Source: Clostridiales bacterium (GTDB lineage: Bacteria > Bacillota > Clostridia > Oscillospirales > CAG-382). Taken from it: a DNA stretch of 11,262 nt. Position 1 is the first letter of the stretch, and each line of letters opens with the position of its first letter. Location of the stretch: positions 19,587 to 30,848 of the forward strand of contig DMMZ01000047.1 in NCBI GenBank assembly GCA_003452915.1, given 5' to 3'. Under the pieces are notes generated by a model. That model did not search any database. It was not told the origin of the DNA and saw only the letters and a program-made list of their open reading frames with translations. Positions 1-5,600 of the stretch are shown one piece after another. The translations under genes were made by a program, and so were the position numbers.

Positions 1-152
1 GCCTGTGCTTTCACTGTGTATATAGAAACCAATATTCGGTACATCGTGTTGACAGTTAAAAGGTGTTATAGTGAATGTGTTTAATTTGAACGGTGTATAT
101 CCACCTGACACGTTGTGGAGCTGTATGCTGCGTTCTTGTACTTTATGGCACC
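1..152 (-). pseudogene. MBL-fold metallo-hydrolase fragment, 5'-truncated, continues past the window
   Basis: On the minus strand one frame is open without a stop from about position 165 to position 1. It reads a segment containing FTITPFNCQHDVPNIGFYIH, which resembles the central part of phage-type MBL-fold hydrolases (pattern F..xPF..xHDVPN.GF.I, the His-Asp being a metal-ligand region). The N-terminal HxHxDH part is absent: the upstream DNA is occupied by the well-formed HTH gene at 162-383, and no ATG with a ribosome binding site precedes the homologous stretch. MBL genes of this type commonly sit among early replication/recombination genes of Firmicutes phages, which fits the leftward early operon here. 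I infer a deletion that fused the end of the HTH gene region to the middle of the MBL gene. The family call rests on a short stretch and is moderate. Confidence 0.45.
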
Positions 153-161
153 TATAACCAT

Positions 162-383
162 CTAGGTTATGCGATTGATTTCTTTTACCACTTCGGGTCT
201 AGCGGAAACTCCTACTCCATATAACAAATTAGATAAATTACCTTTGTGGATATCATAACCAGCTATTCTAATTTTTTTTAAAAGCTCGGAATGCTTCATG
301 TTACGGTCAATTAAGCATTTACTAACTTCTTTGCCCCACGGTGTCATAATCCTTTTTGCAGAATCTTCATCAAAAACAAACAT
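162..383 (-). CDS. Small phage-type helix-turn-helix protein
   Basis: A 73-aa protein with a strong Shine-Dalgarno (GGGGAGG, 7 nt before the ATG at 383). Residues about 14-60 (from PWGKEVSKCLIDRNMKHSEL to NLSNLLYG) have the pattern of an XRE-like helix-turn-helix: a first helix with WGKEV, then a helix pair ending in NLSNLL, where the recognition helix would lie. The family consists of short DNA-binding proteins in the early region of temperate phages, often Cro- or excisionase-like accessory regulators. It is the third gene of the leftward set after the 50-aa and 77-aa genes and is probably repressed in the lysogen through the 919-947 promoter. Its exact role (Cro-like or other) cannot be read from the sequence. 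Confidence 0.7.
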   Translation of the reverse strand: MFVFDEDSAKRIMTPWGKEVSKCLIDRNMKHSELLKKIRIAGYDIHKGNLSNLLYGVGVSARPEVVKEINRIT

Positions 384-402
384 TTGTTTACCTCCCCTCT
401 TG

Positions 403-460
403 ACAAGTATTAAGACTTGTAATATAATAAGTTAAAATAAAATGTGTTTGAATTAAACAC
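403..460. other. Two small hairpins in the gap between leftward genes
   Basis: The 90-nt gap holds two perfect inverted repeats: ACAAGT/ACTTGT (403-408 and 415-420, 6-nt loop) and GTGTTT/AAACAC (444-449 and 455-460, 5-nt loop). The first lies in the leader of the HTH gene just ahead of its ribosome binding site. Neither has a T-tract, so they are not good terminators; they may be operators or RNA processing structures. Confidence 0.4.
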
Positions 461-473
461 GTTTGAATAAAAC

Positions 474-707
474 TTATAATTCGGATTCAATAAGGTCATC
501 AATACCGTTCCAAACATCATCGAGAAGAATTATCCCATTTGAATCTACAAGCAAGTGTGCGGCTTCGTCTCCGTATTTCTCATGTTCTAACTCGAAAACT
601 TCGCATCCTTTGTGTTCATAAACCGCACATACATACCATCTTCCTCTGTGACCTGCAATTTTAATGTTATCGCTTTTTTCGGTTATTACCATATTTGTAG
701 TTGTCAT
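474..707 (-). CDS. Conserved hypothetical protein of mobile elements
   Basis: A 77-aa acidic protein starting at ATG 707 with AAGGAG 8 nt upstream. Its core (RGRWYV, then FELEHEKYGDEAAHLLVD and VWNGIDDL near the C-terminus) matches the pattern G+W.V....Y.G...F.LEHE.YGDE...L.VD..G...L.DVWNG.DDL, which I recall from small proteins of clostridial phages and integrative elements. No catalytic motif or membrane segment is visible. It lies 14 nt downstream of the 50-aa gene and is presumably co-transcribed with it. Function unknown. Confidence 0.75.
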   Translation of the reverse strand: MTTTNMVITEKSDNIKIAGHRGRWYVCAVYEHKGCEVFELEHEKYGDEAAHLLVDSNGIILLDDVWNGIDDLIESEL

Positions 708-721
708 TGTAGGACTCCTTT

Positions 722-874
722 CTAATCAACAAATGTTTCTCTGTTGAAGTCGTAAATTCCGAAATACTCATGATTTACATATACAACAGCTAAATCGTTG
801 GATATTCTAATTTGTATATCCTGTGAATTCTCTCCTAGATTCCTTAATGCGGTTGTTATAATGTTTCTTTTCAT
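722..874 (-). CDS. Hypothetical 50-aa protein, first gene of the leftward operon
   Basis: A short reading frame from ATG at 874 to TAG at 722 encodes 50 residues, starting MKRNIITTALRNLGENSQDI and ending FNRETFVD. It has a purine-rich AAAAGGA sequence 8 nt before the start, it lies directly downstream of the consensus promoter at 919-947, and its stop is 14 nt before the start of the next gene. The composition is protein-like, with alternating hydrophobic residues suggesting a small beta-rich fold (RISNDLAVVYV, EYFGIYDF). Proteins of this look occur in clostridial phages, but I cannot give a function. It is under 60 codons and easily missed by gene finders. Confidence 0.7.
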   Translation of the reverse strand: MKRNIITTALRNLGENSQDIQIRISNDLAVVYVNHEYFGIYDFNRETFVD

Positions 875-918
875 ATTTTTATTTCCTTTTGTTTACGATA
901 TTTACATGTTGTGTCACT

Positions 919-947
919 AGTATAATTCAATATATTGAGATTGTCAA
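919..947 (-). promoter_or_regulatory. Consensus sigma-A promoter for the leftward early operon
   Basis: On the minus strand TTGACA (942-947) and TATACT (919-924) are separated by exactly 17 bp, giving a near-perfect housekeeping promoter. Transcription would begin near 912 and read through the 50-, 77- and 73-aa genes. A 12-bp palindrome (927-938) lies inside the spacer, so repressor binding there would block RNA polymerase. This is the expected layout for a lysogenic repressor shutting off early lytic or transfer genes. Confidence 0.85.
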
Positions 948-973
948 TACAATAACTTCAATTTATTGAAGTT
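926..973. promoter_or_regulatory. Repressor operator cluster (two related palindromes)
   Basis: Two palindromes share the half-site TTCAAT/ATTGA(A/G). One is TCAATA/TATTGA at 927-938, inside the leftward promoter spacer. The other has 9-bp perfect arms, AACTTCAAT and ATTGAAGTT, at 954-962 and 965-973, just upstream of the leftward -35 box. Their position between divergent genes, next to the XRE repressor gene at 1037, makes them the likely binding sites of that repressor. A TATAAA at 980-985 may be the rightward -10 element, but its -35 is weak. I infer the binding; the repeats are seen directly. Confidence 0.7.
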
Positions 974-994
974 TGTACATATAAACAAAAATAC

Positions 995-1017
995 GCATCT
1001 CAAATTGTTGAGAATGC
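995..1017 (+). promoter_or_regulatory. Inverted repeat in the repressor leader
   Basis: GCATCTCAA and TTGAGAATGC form a stem with one bulged base and a 4-nt loop, ending 5 nt before the GGAGGAG of the repressor gene. The TTGAGA half-site also occurs in the 927-940 operator, so this could be a third operator for autoregulation or an RNA hairpin limiting translation. Confidence 0.5.
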
Positions 1018-1036
1018 ATATATTGGAGGAGTTACT

Positions 1037-1387
1037 TTGTTTTTTAAAGTGTTTTCTGAATTATGTAAAGAATCCGGGACAACACCTAACGCCGTTGCAA
1101 AAATATTAAATTTATCATCGGGTAGTATTACCGAATGGAAAAATGGTAGAACTCCAAGAGGTGATACATTAAAAAAGATCTCTTCTTATTTCAACGTAAC
1201 TACAGACTATCTTCTCGGTAATACAGACATAAAAGAAAAAACAACGGAAGATACAAAAAATGTACCTTCCGTTGAAGACATCAAATTCGCTTTATTTAAC
1301 GGCGACAAAGAAATAACAGACGAAATGTACGAGGAAGTAAAGCAATTCGCGCAGTTCGTAAAGAATAGGAAAAAGAAACAGCAGTAA
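1037..1387 (+). CDS. cI/XRE-family lysogenic repressor, short form
   Basis: A 116-aa protein. Residues about 4-61 form an XRE/Cro-C1 helix-turn-helix domain (SELCKESGTT, then LNLSSGSITEWKNGRTPRGD, then the typical end FNVTTDYLLG). After a variable linker the C-terminus (FALFNGDKEITDEMYEEVKQ, then QFVKNRKKK) has the pattern seen in clostridial prophage repressors of this short class. There is no LexA/CI-type autoprotease domain. The start is TTG at 1037, supported by GGAGGAG 6 nt upstream and by the lack of another start in the right place. It is followed by ImmA, the protease that cleaves such repressors in Bacillus ICEBs1-type elements (known for ImmR/ImmA), so induction by ImmA is the expected switch. 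It faces away from the early operon and likely binds the palindromes at 926-973. Confidence 0.9.
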   Translation: MFFKVFSELCKESGTTPNAVAKILNLSSGSITEWKNGRTPRGDTLKKISSYFNVTTDYLLGNTDIKEKTTEDTKNVPSVEDIKFALFNGDKEITDEMYEEVKQFAQFVKNRKKKQQ

Positions 1388-1410
1388 GAGATATAGAAAT
1401 AAGAGATATA
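1385..1410 (+). repeat. 11-bp direct repeat between repressor and immA
   Basis: TAAGAGATATA occurs at 1385-1395 and again at 1400-1410. The first copy contains the repressor stop codon and the second supplies the only purine-rich sequence (AAGAGA) ahead of the immA start. It looks like a small local duplication of the ribosome binding region. Confidence 0.6.
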
Positions 1411-1411
1411 A

Positions 1412-1861
1412 ATGCATACATTTGAGCTTTTTGACATCGCTGAAAAAAATAACATAGATATCATTTACACATCTTTACCGAAAACAAGCTGCATTTCAAT
1501 GCCGTACGGAAACGATGAATATTGCATAGGTATCGACCCAGATCAAATTACTTCATTGGCTGATGAACGTGTAAAACTTGCTCATGACATTGGGCATTGT
1601 GTTTCAGGTAGCTTTTATAATCAACATTCACCGTTGGACCTTCGAAGCAAACATGAATACAGAGCAGATAAATATGGAATAAAAAAACTAATTCCGTTAG
1701 ATGATCTTATATTTATTATGAGAAAAGGATATGAAGCTGTTTGGGAAATTGCAGAGTACTTTATTGTAACGGAAGAATTTGTTCGTAAAGCACTTAAAAT
1801 TTATGAAAATGATTTATTAGAAGATAAAAATAAAAATGATGAATTTATAGGGTTTATATGA
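1412..1861 (+). CDS. immA: ImmA/IrrE-family metallopeptidase
   Basis: A 149-aa zinc peptidase-type protein. The metal-binding helix reads LAHDIGHC with H58 and H62 as zinc ligands; the third ligand is expected at E82 in KHEYRADKYG, followed by the family's ..LIP.. segment (about 93-95). The catalytic Glu of the usual HEXXH is Asp59 here, a conservative change I believe also occurs in relatives. In ICEBs1 and related phages ImmA cleaves the ImmR/cI repressor to release early transcription, and the gene order repressor-immA here agrees. The ribosome binding site is weak (AAGAGA in a duplicated sequence). Its stop overlaps the start of the next gene by 4 nt (ATGA), so the downstream gene is translationally coupled. 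Confidence 0.9.
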   Translation: MHTFELFDIAEKNNIDIIYTSLPKTSCISMPYGNDEYCIGIDPDQITSLADERVKLAHDIGHCVSGSFYNQHSPLDLRSKHEYRADKYGIKKLIPLDDLIFIMRKGYEAVWEIAEYFIVTEEFVRKALKIYENDLLEDKNKNDEFIGFI

Positions 1862-2337
1862 TTAGCATTACTCCAAAATTAAAAGAACGCTTAGTAAATG
1901 GTTTAAAAAATCACATACCTAGAATGATGGAAGCTGAAGCATTGGAGACCAATGCTTCCGATATTCTTAAAAGGGCATATAAAGCACTTGTTGAAATCTT
2001 CGGCTTTAAAAAACAGGATATAGTTGAAGAAACTTCGGCAAAAAAGAATCTATATGTTTTAAAAATAATGGTAAACGAAAAGATACAGATATACATAGAA
2101 TGCAAGGATGCCGGTACGGATTTAAATGAAATAGAATTTCAAAACACAATTCCTACAGGAACTAAGTGGTGTATATTAACAAACGGATCTCATTTTAAGA
2201 TTCATAAGATGATCAAAGCAAAACCGTTAAACATAGAGCTTGTACATGAATTTGATATACAGAACATTTATTACAAACAAAACAAACAGCTTCTGGTATT
2301 ATATTATTTATGTACCGAAGCTTTCCCAAAAAAATAA
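1858..2337 (+). CDS. HsdR N-terminal-like (PD-(D/E)XK) protein, frame broken before its C-terminus
   Basis: A 159-aa reading frame overlapping immA by ATGA. It resembles the N-terminal nuclease domain of type I restriction subunit HsdR and solo proteins of that family: an early helical part (ASDILKRAYKALVEIFGF), a strand ending in IYIECKDAG (E81 and K83 as the ExK pair), and the family signature WCILTNGSHFKIHKM (104-118). The upstream acidic residue expected about 14 residues before the ExK motif is not seen; valine or leucine stand there. The frame stops at TAA 2335 right after a run of seven A. Homologous sequence continues in other frames to 2552 (next entry), so the gene is frameshifted. 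In lysogeny modules such solo domains are often considered defence genes; here the nuclease is probably inactive or the reading frame is corrected only in relatives. Confidence 0.7.
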   Translation: MISITPKLKERLVNGLKNHIPRMMEAEALETNASDILKRAYKALVEIFGFKKQDIVEETSAKKNLYVLKIMVNEKIQIYIECKDAGTDLNEIEFQNTIPTGTKWCILTNGSHFKIHKMIKAKPLNIELVHEFDIQNIYYKQNKQLLVLYYLCTEAFPKK

Positions 2338-2552
2338 AGATTGTGCTTTAGATGATTTGTATCTTCAAAATTTTGAATAAATATTTCATAGGTCAGCTAC
2401 TTTTACAGAAACCTGCGGTTGAATTAATTAAACGTCAGTTAAAAAAGATTCATCCTAATTTAAATGCAGAAATAGCTGATATATATCATATAATACATGA
2501 CCAGGTATTATCTCCTGAGGTTATCGAAAGTATAGACGCAAAAGATATATAA
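2338..2552 (+). pseudogene. Detached C-terminal part of the HsdR-N-like gene
   Basis: After the stop at 2335-2337 the coding signal moves by +1 at the A7 run (2328-2334) into a frame reading KDCALDDLYLQNFE, which ends at TAA 2378. It then moves by +1 again near 2375 into the frame reading NKYFIGQLLLQKPAVELIKR, then QLKKIHPNLNAEI, and on to the end at 2552. The pattern N+.FIGQLLL..P....I+R.L+++.P is the usual C-terminal part of these HsdR-N-like proteins (from memory of the family). The ATG at 2352 has no ribosome binding site, so this is not an independent gene. Two one-base shifts within about 50 nt indicate decay, or base-calling errors in homopolymers. Confidence 0.65.
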
Positions 2553-2628
2553 AACTAGAAATTGTTGTGAAAACCAGGATTGAAACAAGCAACAATATCA
2601 ACAAATAAATTAATTAAGAGTGATATAA

Positions 2629-2850
2629 ATGATTTGTTCAAAATGCGGTAGTGATAGAGTTAATATACAAGCTATAACCAACGTCAAGACAAAACATAGC
2701 GGTTGCCTGGGTTGGTTCCTGTGGATTTTACTTGCTTGTTGTACTCTAGGCATTATATTGATAATTCCTCTCTTAACTAATAGTAAGATAAAGTCAAAAA
2801 CTCACACAGAAGCAATATGCCAGAATTGCGGAAAGCAATGGAGAGTTTAA
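2629..2850 (+). CDS. Zinc-ribbon membrane protein
   Basis: A 73-aa protein with two CxxC pairs, C3/C6 at the start and C64/C67 near the end (QNCGKQW), which would fold together as a zinc ribbon. Between them a hydrophobic stretch at about 27-49 (LGWFLWILLACC, then LGIILIIPLL) forms one long or two short membrane helices. Both ribbon halves would then sit on the same side as a hairpin if two helices are formed. Proteins of this layout are widespread in Firmicutes phages and plasmids; their function is unknown. The start is ATG 2629 with only a weak AAGAG-like site 10 nt upstream. It lies 76 nt after the broken nuclease gene, in a gap with a loose inverted repeat (ATTGTTG 2561-2567, CAACAAT 2590-2596). 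Confidence 0.75.
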   Translation: MICSKCGSDRVNIQAITNVKTKHSGCLGWFLWILLACCTLGIILIIPLLTNSKIKSKTHTEAICQNCGKQWRV

Positions 2851-2923
2851 AATATAATTTAACTGTTTGATGATTAACATAGTTGTATTTTTCACCTCAT
2901 AATATAATTCAAGGAGATTTCTA

Positions 2924-3910
2924 ATGTTAAGAAGAATTTCTAGTTCATTATCGATTATTTGTATTTTAATAGTTTTTTCAGCCTGCTCCAATAATGGTAA
3001 CACAAAAGATGAAAGTATTGATACTAACAGTGACATTAATCAAACTGAATCTATAACATCTGTTGACGAATCTCAACAAGACCATATCGAAAGCAATGTT
3101 TCTGCTGAAGAATCAGTTGATGACATTAATGATTTTAATTACGATAGACAATCTTATACAACAGAATTATTTTATAAAGGTCCATCTCCACAAGATTACG
3201 AAAATGAATCTCCTTCTGAAGGTGTATCGGAGATTACATATAAATCAGGGAATCTTGAATTGAAAGCTTGGATTTCAGAAGCTCCCAATGATGGTAAAAA
3301 ACATCCGGCAATTGTATACGCTCATGGTGGTTTTGCTTTTGGGGAAAGCGACTGGGATGATGCAAAACCTTATTTAGATGCAGGTTATGTTTTGATGACC
3401 CCGATGTTCAGAGGGGAAAACGGTAATCCCGGTAATTATGAATTATTTTATGGAGAAGTTAATGATGCAATCGCAGCTGGTAATTATCTAAAATCACTGT
3501 CATATGTTGATCTTGATAGAATTTTTCTATCAGGTCACAGTACAGGTGGTACTATTTCTATGCTTACATCCTTAATGCCTTCTCCATATAAAGCAATTGC
3601 TTCTTTTGGTGGTTCACCTGAACAAGATATATTTTGTAATTATCAACCCGAAATAGTGCCTTTTGATATTGAAAACCAGAAAGAACTAATTATTAGGTCA
3701 CCTTTATATAACGTAGAGAGTATGCAAAAACCTTTACTAGTTTACCTCGGCACTGAAGATGAATTCTTTGAATATACCAGTACTGCTCTAGTAAATAATG
3801 CTGAAGAGTTAAGTAAAAGTTGTGAACTGATAAGAATCGAAGGCGATCATATATCTTCTCTCACACCTTCAATAGAAGATAGCATCAAAAAATTTAACTC
3901 GATGCCATAA
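2924..3910 (+). CDS. Secreted serine hydrolase lipoprotein (alpha/beta-hydrolase, S9/DLH-like)
   Basis: A 328-aa protein with AAGGAG 7 nt before ATG 2924. Residues 1-21 form a lipoprotein signal peptide (MLRR, hydrophobic core, lipobox FSAC with Cys21 as the lipidated residue). Residues about 22-80 are a Ser/Asp/Glu/Asn-rich linker that would reach away from the membrane. The rest is an alpha/beta-hydrolase: oxyanion HGG at 134-136, a PMFRGENGNPG segment typical of prolyl-oligopeptidase/dienelactone-hydrolase relatives, nucleophile Ser206 in GHSTGG, probable Asp279 in LGTEDEF and His309 in GDH. It would act outside the cell on an unknown ester, amide or peptide. The gene lies between immA and integrase, where lysogens carry conversion cargo, and is 12 nt upstream of the TPR-like gene. 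No substrate can be assigned. Confidence 0.88.
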   Translation: MLRRISSSLSIICILIVFSACSNNGNTKDESIDTNSDINQTESITSVDESQQDHIESNVSAEESVDDINDFNYDRQSYTTELFYKGPSPQDYENESPSEGVSEITYKSGNLELKAWISEAPNDGKKHPAIVYAHGGFAFGESDWDDAKPYLDAGYVLMTPMFRGENGNPGNYELFYGEVNDAIAAGNYLKSLSYVDLDRIFLSGHSTGGTISMLTSLMPSPYKAIASFGGSPEQDIFCNYQPEIVPFDIENQKELIIRSPLYNVESMQKPLLVYLGTEDEFFEYTSTALVNNAEELSKSCELIRIEGDHISSLTPSIEDSIKKFNSMP

Positions 3911-3922
3911 GAAAGGATAATT

Positions 3923-4264
3923 ATGATATCTACTCTTGATCGTAACATAGAAAGTGCAAAAGAATTAAAATTAGGTGGATGTCTTAGATCCGCTGTTTAT
4001 AAACGATTAAATCATGCGGTAACAAATAAAGAAGAATTCACCGATAAACAATTTGAATACTGGATGTCATGCTTTAAAGATGCTGCCACCATGGTTGATG
4101 ATGTTACAGTGGAATCTGGTATTTATCGTGATTTAGGATGGTTGTTAGGTTCTTATGGCGATAATGTAAGAGCATTGCAATATTACAAAAAAGCAGTTGA
4201 AACGAATCCTAAAACACCATTCTTACAATTTATTAATGATGAAATAAATAGACTAGAAAAATAA
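3923..4264 (+). CDS. Small TPR-like protein
   Basis: A 113-aa, probably cytoplasmic, helical protein with no signal peptide or membrane segment. The C-terminal part (about 66-103) resembles a tetratricopeptide repeat pair: IYRDLGWLLGSYGDNVRAL, then QYYKKAVETNPKTP with the characteristic A....P end. The N-terminal part (SAKELKLGGCLRSAVYKRL) is helical and unassigned. It begins 12 nt after the hydrolase stop with AAGGA 7 nt before its ATG, so the two genes are co-transcribed. A protein-protein interaction role is likely from the fold, but its partner is unknown. A hairpin follows it at 4271-4294. Confidence 0.75.
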   Translation: MISTLDRNIESAKELKLGGCLRSAVYKRLNHAVTNKEEFTDKQFEYWMSCFKDAATMVDDVTVESGIYRDLGWLLGSYGDNVRALQYYKKAVETNPKTPFLQFINDEINRLEK

Positions 4265-4270
4265 AAAGTG

Positions 4271-4294
4271 CCCCGTCCTATTAAAAGGTCGGGG
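4271..4294 (+). terminator. Hairpin after the cargo genes, probable weak terminator
   Basis: CCCCGTCCT (4271-4279) pairs with AGGTCGGGG (4286-4294) apart from one T-T mismatch, around a 6-nt loop, 6 nt after the TPR-gene stop. The following TATGTTATT is only moderately T-rich, so termination would be partial, and some transcripts may run into the integrase. Confidence 0.55.
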
Positions 4295-4328
4295 TATGTT
4301 ATTAATGTAGCAAGGAGTCGAAAAGTAT

Positions 4329-5480
4329 ATGGAAAATAAACGTTCTATCGGAAATGTAAAATCATTGGGAAACGGCAAGTATGTTTTACGTATTTCAGCC
4401 GGTTTTGATGATTATGGTAAACGAATACAACTATCGCGTACTATAGAAGCAAAAAGTAATACCGATGCTGAGCGGCAGCTCATGAAGTTCTATAATGAAA
4501 GAACTAAGTTGTCGCAAGATCGTATATCGGAAGTACCCGGGACATTACAAGGGCTTTATGAAGAGTTTAAACAAAATCACATAGAAAAGCTGCGTCCTAA
4601 TACTCAAGAATATTATACGAACATTTGGAATCGATATTTAAAGTCCAGAGAAAAGGCAAAACTAAAAAGCTTCAGTCCGAAAATGGTTTATGATGTGCTT
4701 AACAAGACCAAAGTAGGAGATAAAACGAAAAAGGCAATATATGGAATGCTTTTTACTATGTTTAAACGTGCGGTCGCCTGGGGCTATCTTGATATAAATC
4801 CATGCGAGCGTGTTACACCTCCAAAATATAAAGCAAAAGAAAAGCGCCCCTATACGGAATCAGAATTGATTCCAATTATAGAGGCGATTGAAAAAGAAGA
4901 TATTAAATTAAAGCTCTTTTTTTATCTTGCTGTTGCTTTAGGTATGAGACGGTCTGAGATGGTAGGCTTAAAGTGGAGTGATATTGATTTTGAAAAAAAC
5001 ATCATATCCATTAAACGATCAGTAGGTAAAGCGACAGGATTAGGAACTTACGATAATAAAGAAACAAAAAATAAAAAGTCTATAAGAAATCTTAACACTT
5101 CCGATGATATTATTAATCTTCTAAAAGCGCACAAAGACGAACTAGAAAAGCGTAAACATAAACTCTGCGACAAATGGATTGAGGGTGATTGGGTTTTTAC
5201 TCAGTGGAACGGAGAAATAATGCATGTCGACACTTCGACAAAAATGTGGAATGATTTTCTTACAAACAACCCGATGCTTGCGAAAACAAATCTCCATTCA
5301 TTACGGCATACTGCAGCTACTTTAATGATAAAAAACAATGTTGCCATATCCACTGTTAGTGGGATACTCGGACACGCTCAAATGAGTACAACCGTTAATA
5401 TTTATGCTCATGTAATAGAGGATGCAAAGAAAGAAGCTCTTAGTATAATGGACGGGATTTTAAAAGCAAAAAAACAGTAA
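4329..5480 (+). CDS. int: Phage-type tyrosine recombinase (integrase)
   Basis: A 383-aa site-specific recombinase, the usual length for integrases of clostridial phages and conjugative transposons. Residues about 1-60 form a beta-rich arm-binding domain (RSIGNVKSLGNGKYVLRI, then DDYGKRIQLSRTIEA). About 70-160 is the SAM-like core-binding domain (LYEEFKQNHIEKLRP, ending WGYLDINPCERV). About 175-375 is the catalytic domain with Arg207 in GMRRSEMVGLKWSDID, a Lys in the KNKKSIR hairpin near 247-250, His323 and Arg326 in LHSLRHTAA, His349 in ILGHAQMSTT and nucleophile Tyr359 in VNIYAHV. All catalytic residues are present, so it is likely active. AAGGAG lies 11 nt before ATG 4329. It would integrate and excise the element at the tRNA-Arg gene 91 nt downstream. 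Confidence 0.95.
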   Translation: MENKRSIGNVKSLGNGKYVLRISAGFDDYGKRIQLSRTIEAKSNTDAERQLMKFYNERTKLSQDRISEVPGTLQGLYEEFKQNHIEKLRPNTQEYYTNIWNRYLKSREKAKLKSFSPKMVYDVLNKTKVGDKTKKAIYGMLFTMFKRAVAWGYLDINPCERVTPPKYKAKEKRPYTESELIPIIEAIEKEDIKLKLFFYLAVALGMRRSEMVGLKWSDIDFEKNIISIKRSVGKATGLGTYDNKETKNKKSIRNLNTSDDIINLLKAHKDELEKRKHKLCDKWIEGDWVFTQWNGEIMHVDTSTKMWNDFLTNNPMLAKTNLHSLRHTAATLMIKNNVAISTVSGILGHAQMSTTVNIYAHVIEDAKKEALSIMDGILKAKKQ

Positions 5481-5502
5481 GTGTGATATTAAGTGTGATA
5501 TT
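5479..5502 (+). repeat. Two tandem 12-bp repeats beyond the integrase
   Basis: AAGTGTGATATT occurs twice back to back (5479-5490 and 5491-5502), starting within the integrase stop codon. Direct repeats near the ends of tyrosine-integrase elements often serve as arm-type binding sites for the integrase N-terminal domain (as the DR-2 repeats in Tn916), and this pair lies about 70 nt from the tRNA end. The role is inferred from position. Confidence 0.55.
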
Positions 5503-5519
5503 GATAATTTTTCTAAATA

Positions 5520-5569
5520 GAAAAAAATAATAAAAAAAGCCCTAATGTATTGATACATCAAGACTTTTT
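5520..5569 (-). terminator. Strong intrinsic terminator downstream of tRNA-Arg
   Basis: On the minus strand arms of 17 nt (5553-5569 and 5534-5550) pair completely if three G-U pairs are allowed, around a small loop, followed by a long T-rich tail (5521-5533). Read on the plus strand the same three positions become A-C mismatches. The structure is therefore built for the leftward tRNA transcript and also separates it from the converging integrase. It lies on the element side of the tRNA 3' end. Confidence 0.8.
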
Positions 5570-5570
5570 A

Positions 5571-5600
5571 TGGCCCGCCCTGAGGGATTTGAACCCACGA
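5571..5600. other. Probable attachment site (tRNA 3' end)
   Basis: The integrase gene lies next to the tRNA 3' half, with tandem repeats between them, and gene content changes here from phage-like to chromosomal. The att core should include the T-loop and CCC (5584-5593) and perhaps the tRNA end. I found no second copy of this sequence in 1-5570, so the other att site lies left of the window. Limits are approximate. Confidence 0.5.

Noticed and set aside
1207..1464. Minus-strand 85-aa frame
   Set aside because: Lies opposite the repressor and immA, is low-complexity (Phe/Ser-rich) and lacks a ribosome binding site.
2352..2552. Stand-alone 66-aa gene
   Set aside because: No ribosome binding site, and the sequence fits the detached C-terminus of the upstream nuclease-like gene.
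2571..2588. Sequence ending GGATTGAAAC resembling the 3' end of a CRISPR repeat
   Set aside because: Only one copy is present, with no repeated unit or spacers nearby.
2903..2908. TATAAT as promoter of the hydrolase gene
   Set aside because: The start point would fall in the ribosome binding site and no -35 box lies at a proper distance.
1..5570. Search for a second copy of the tRNA 3' end as the opposite attachment site
   Set aside because: None found by eye; the other end of the element is probably outside the window.
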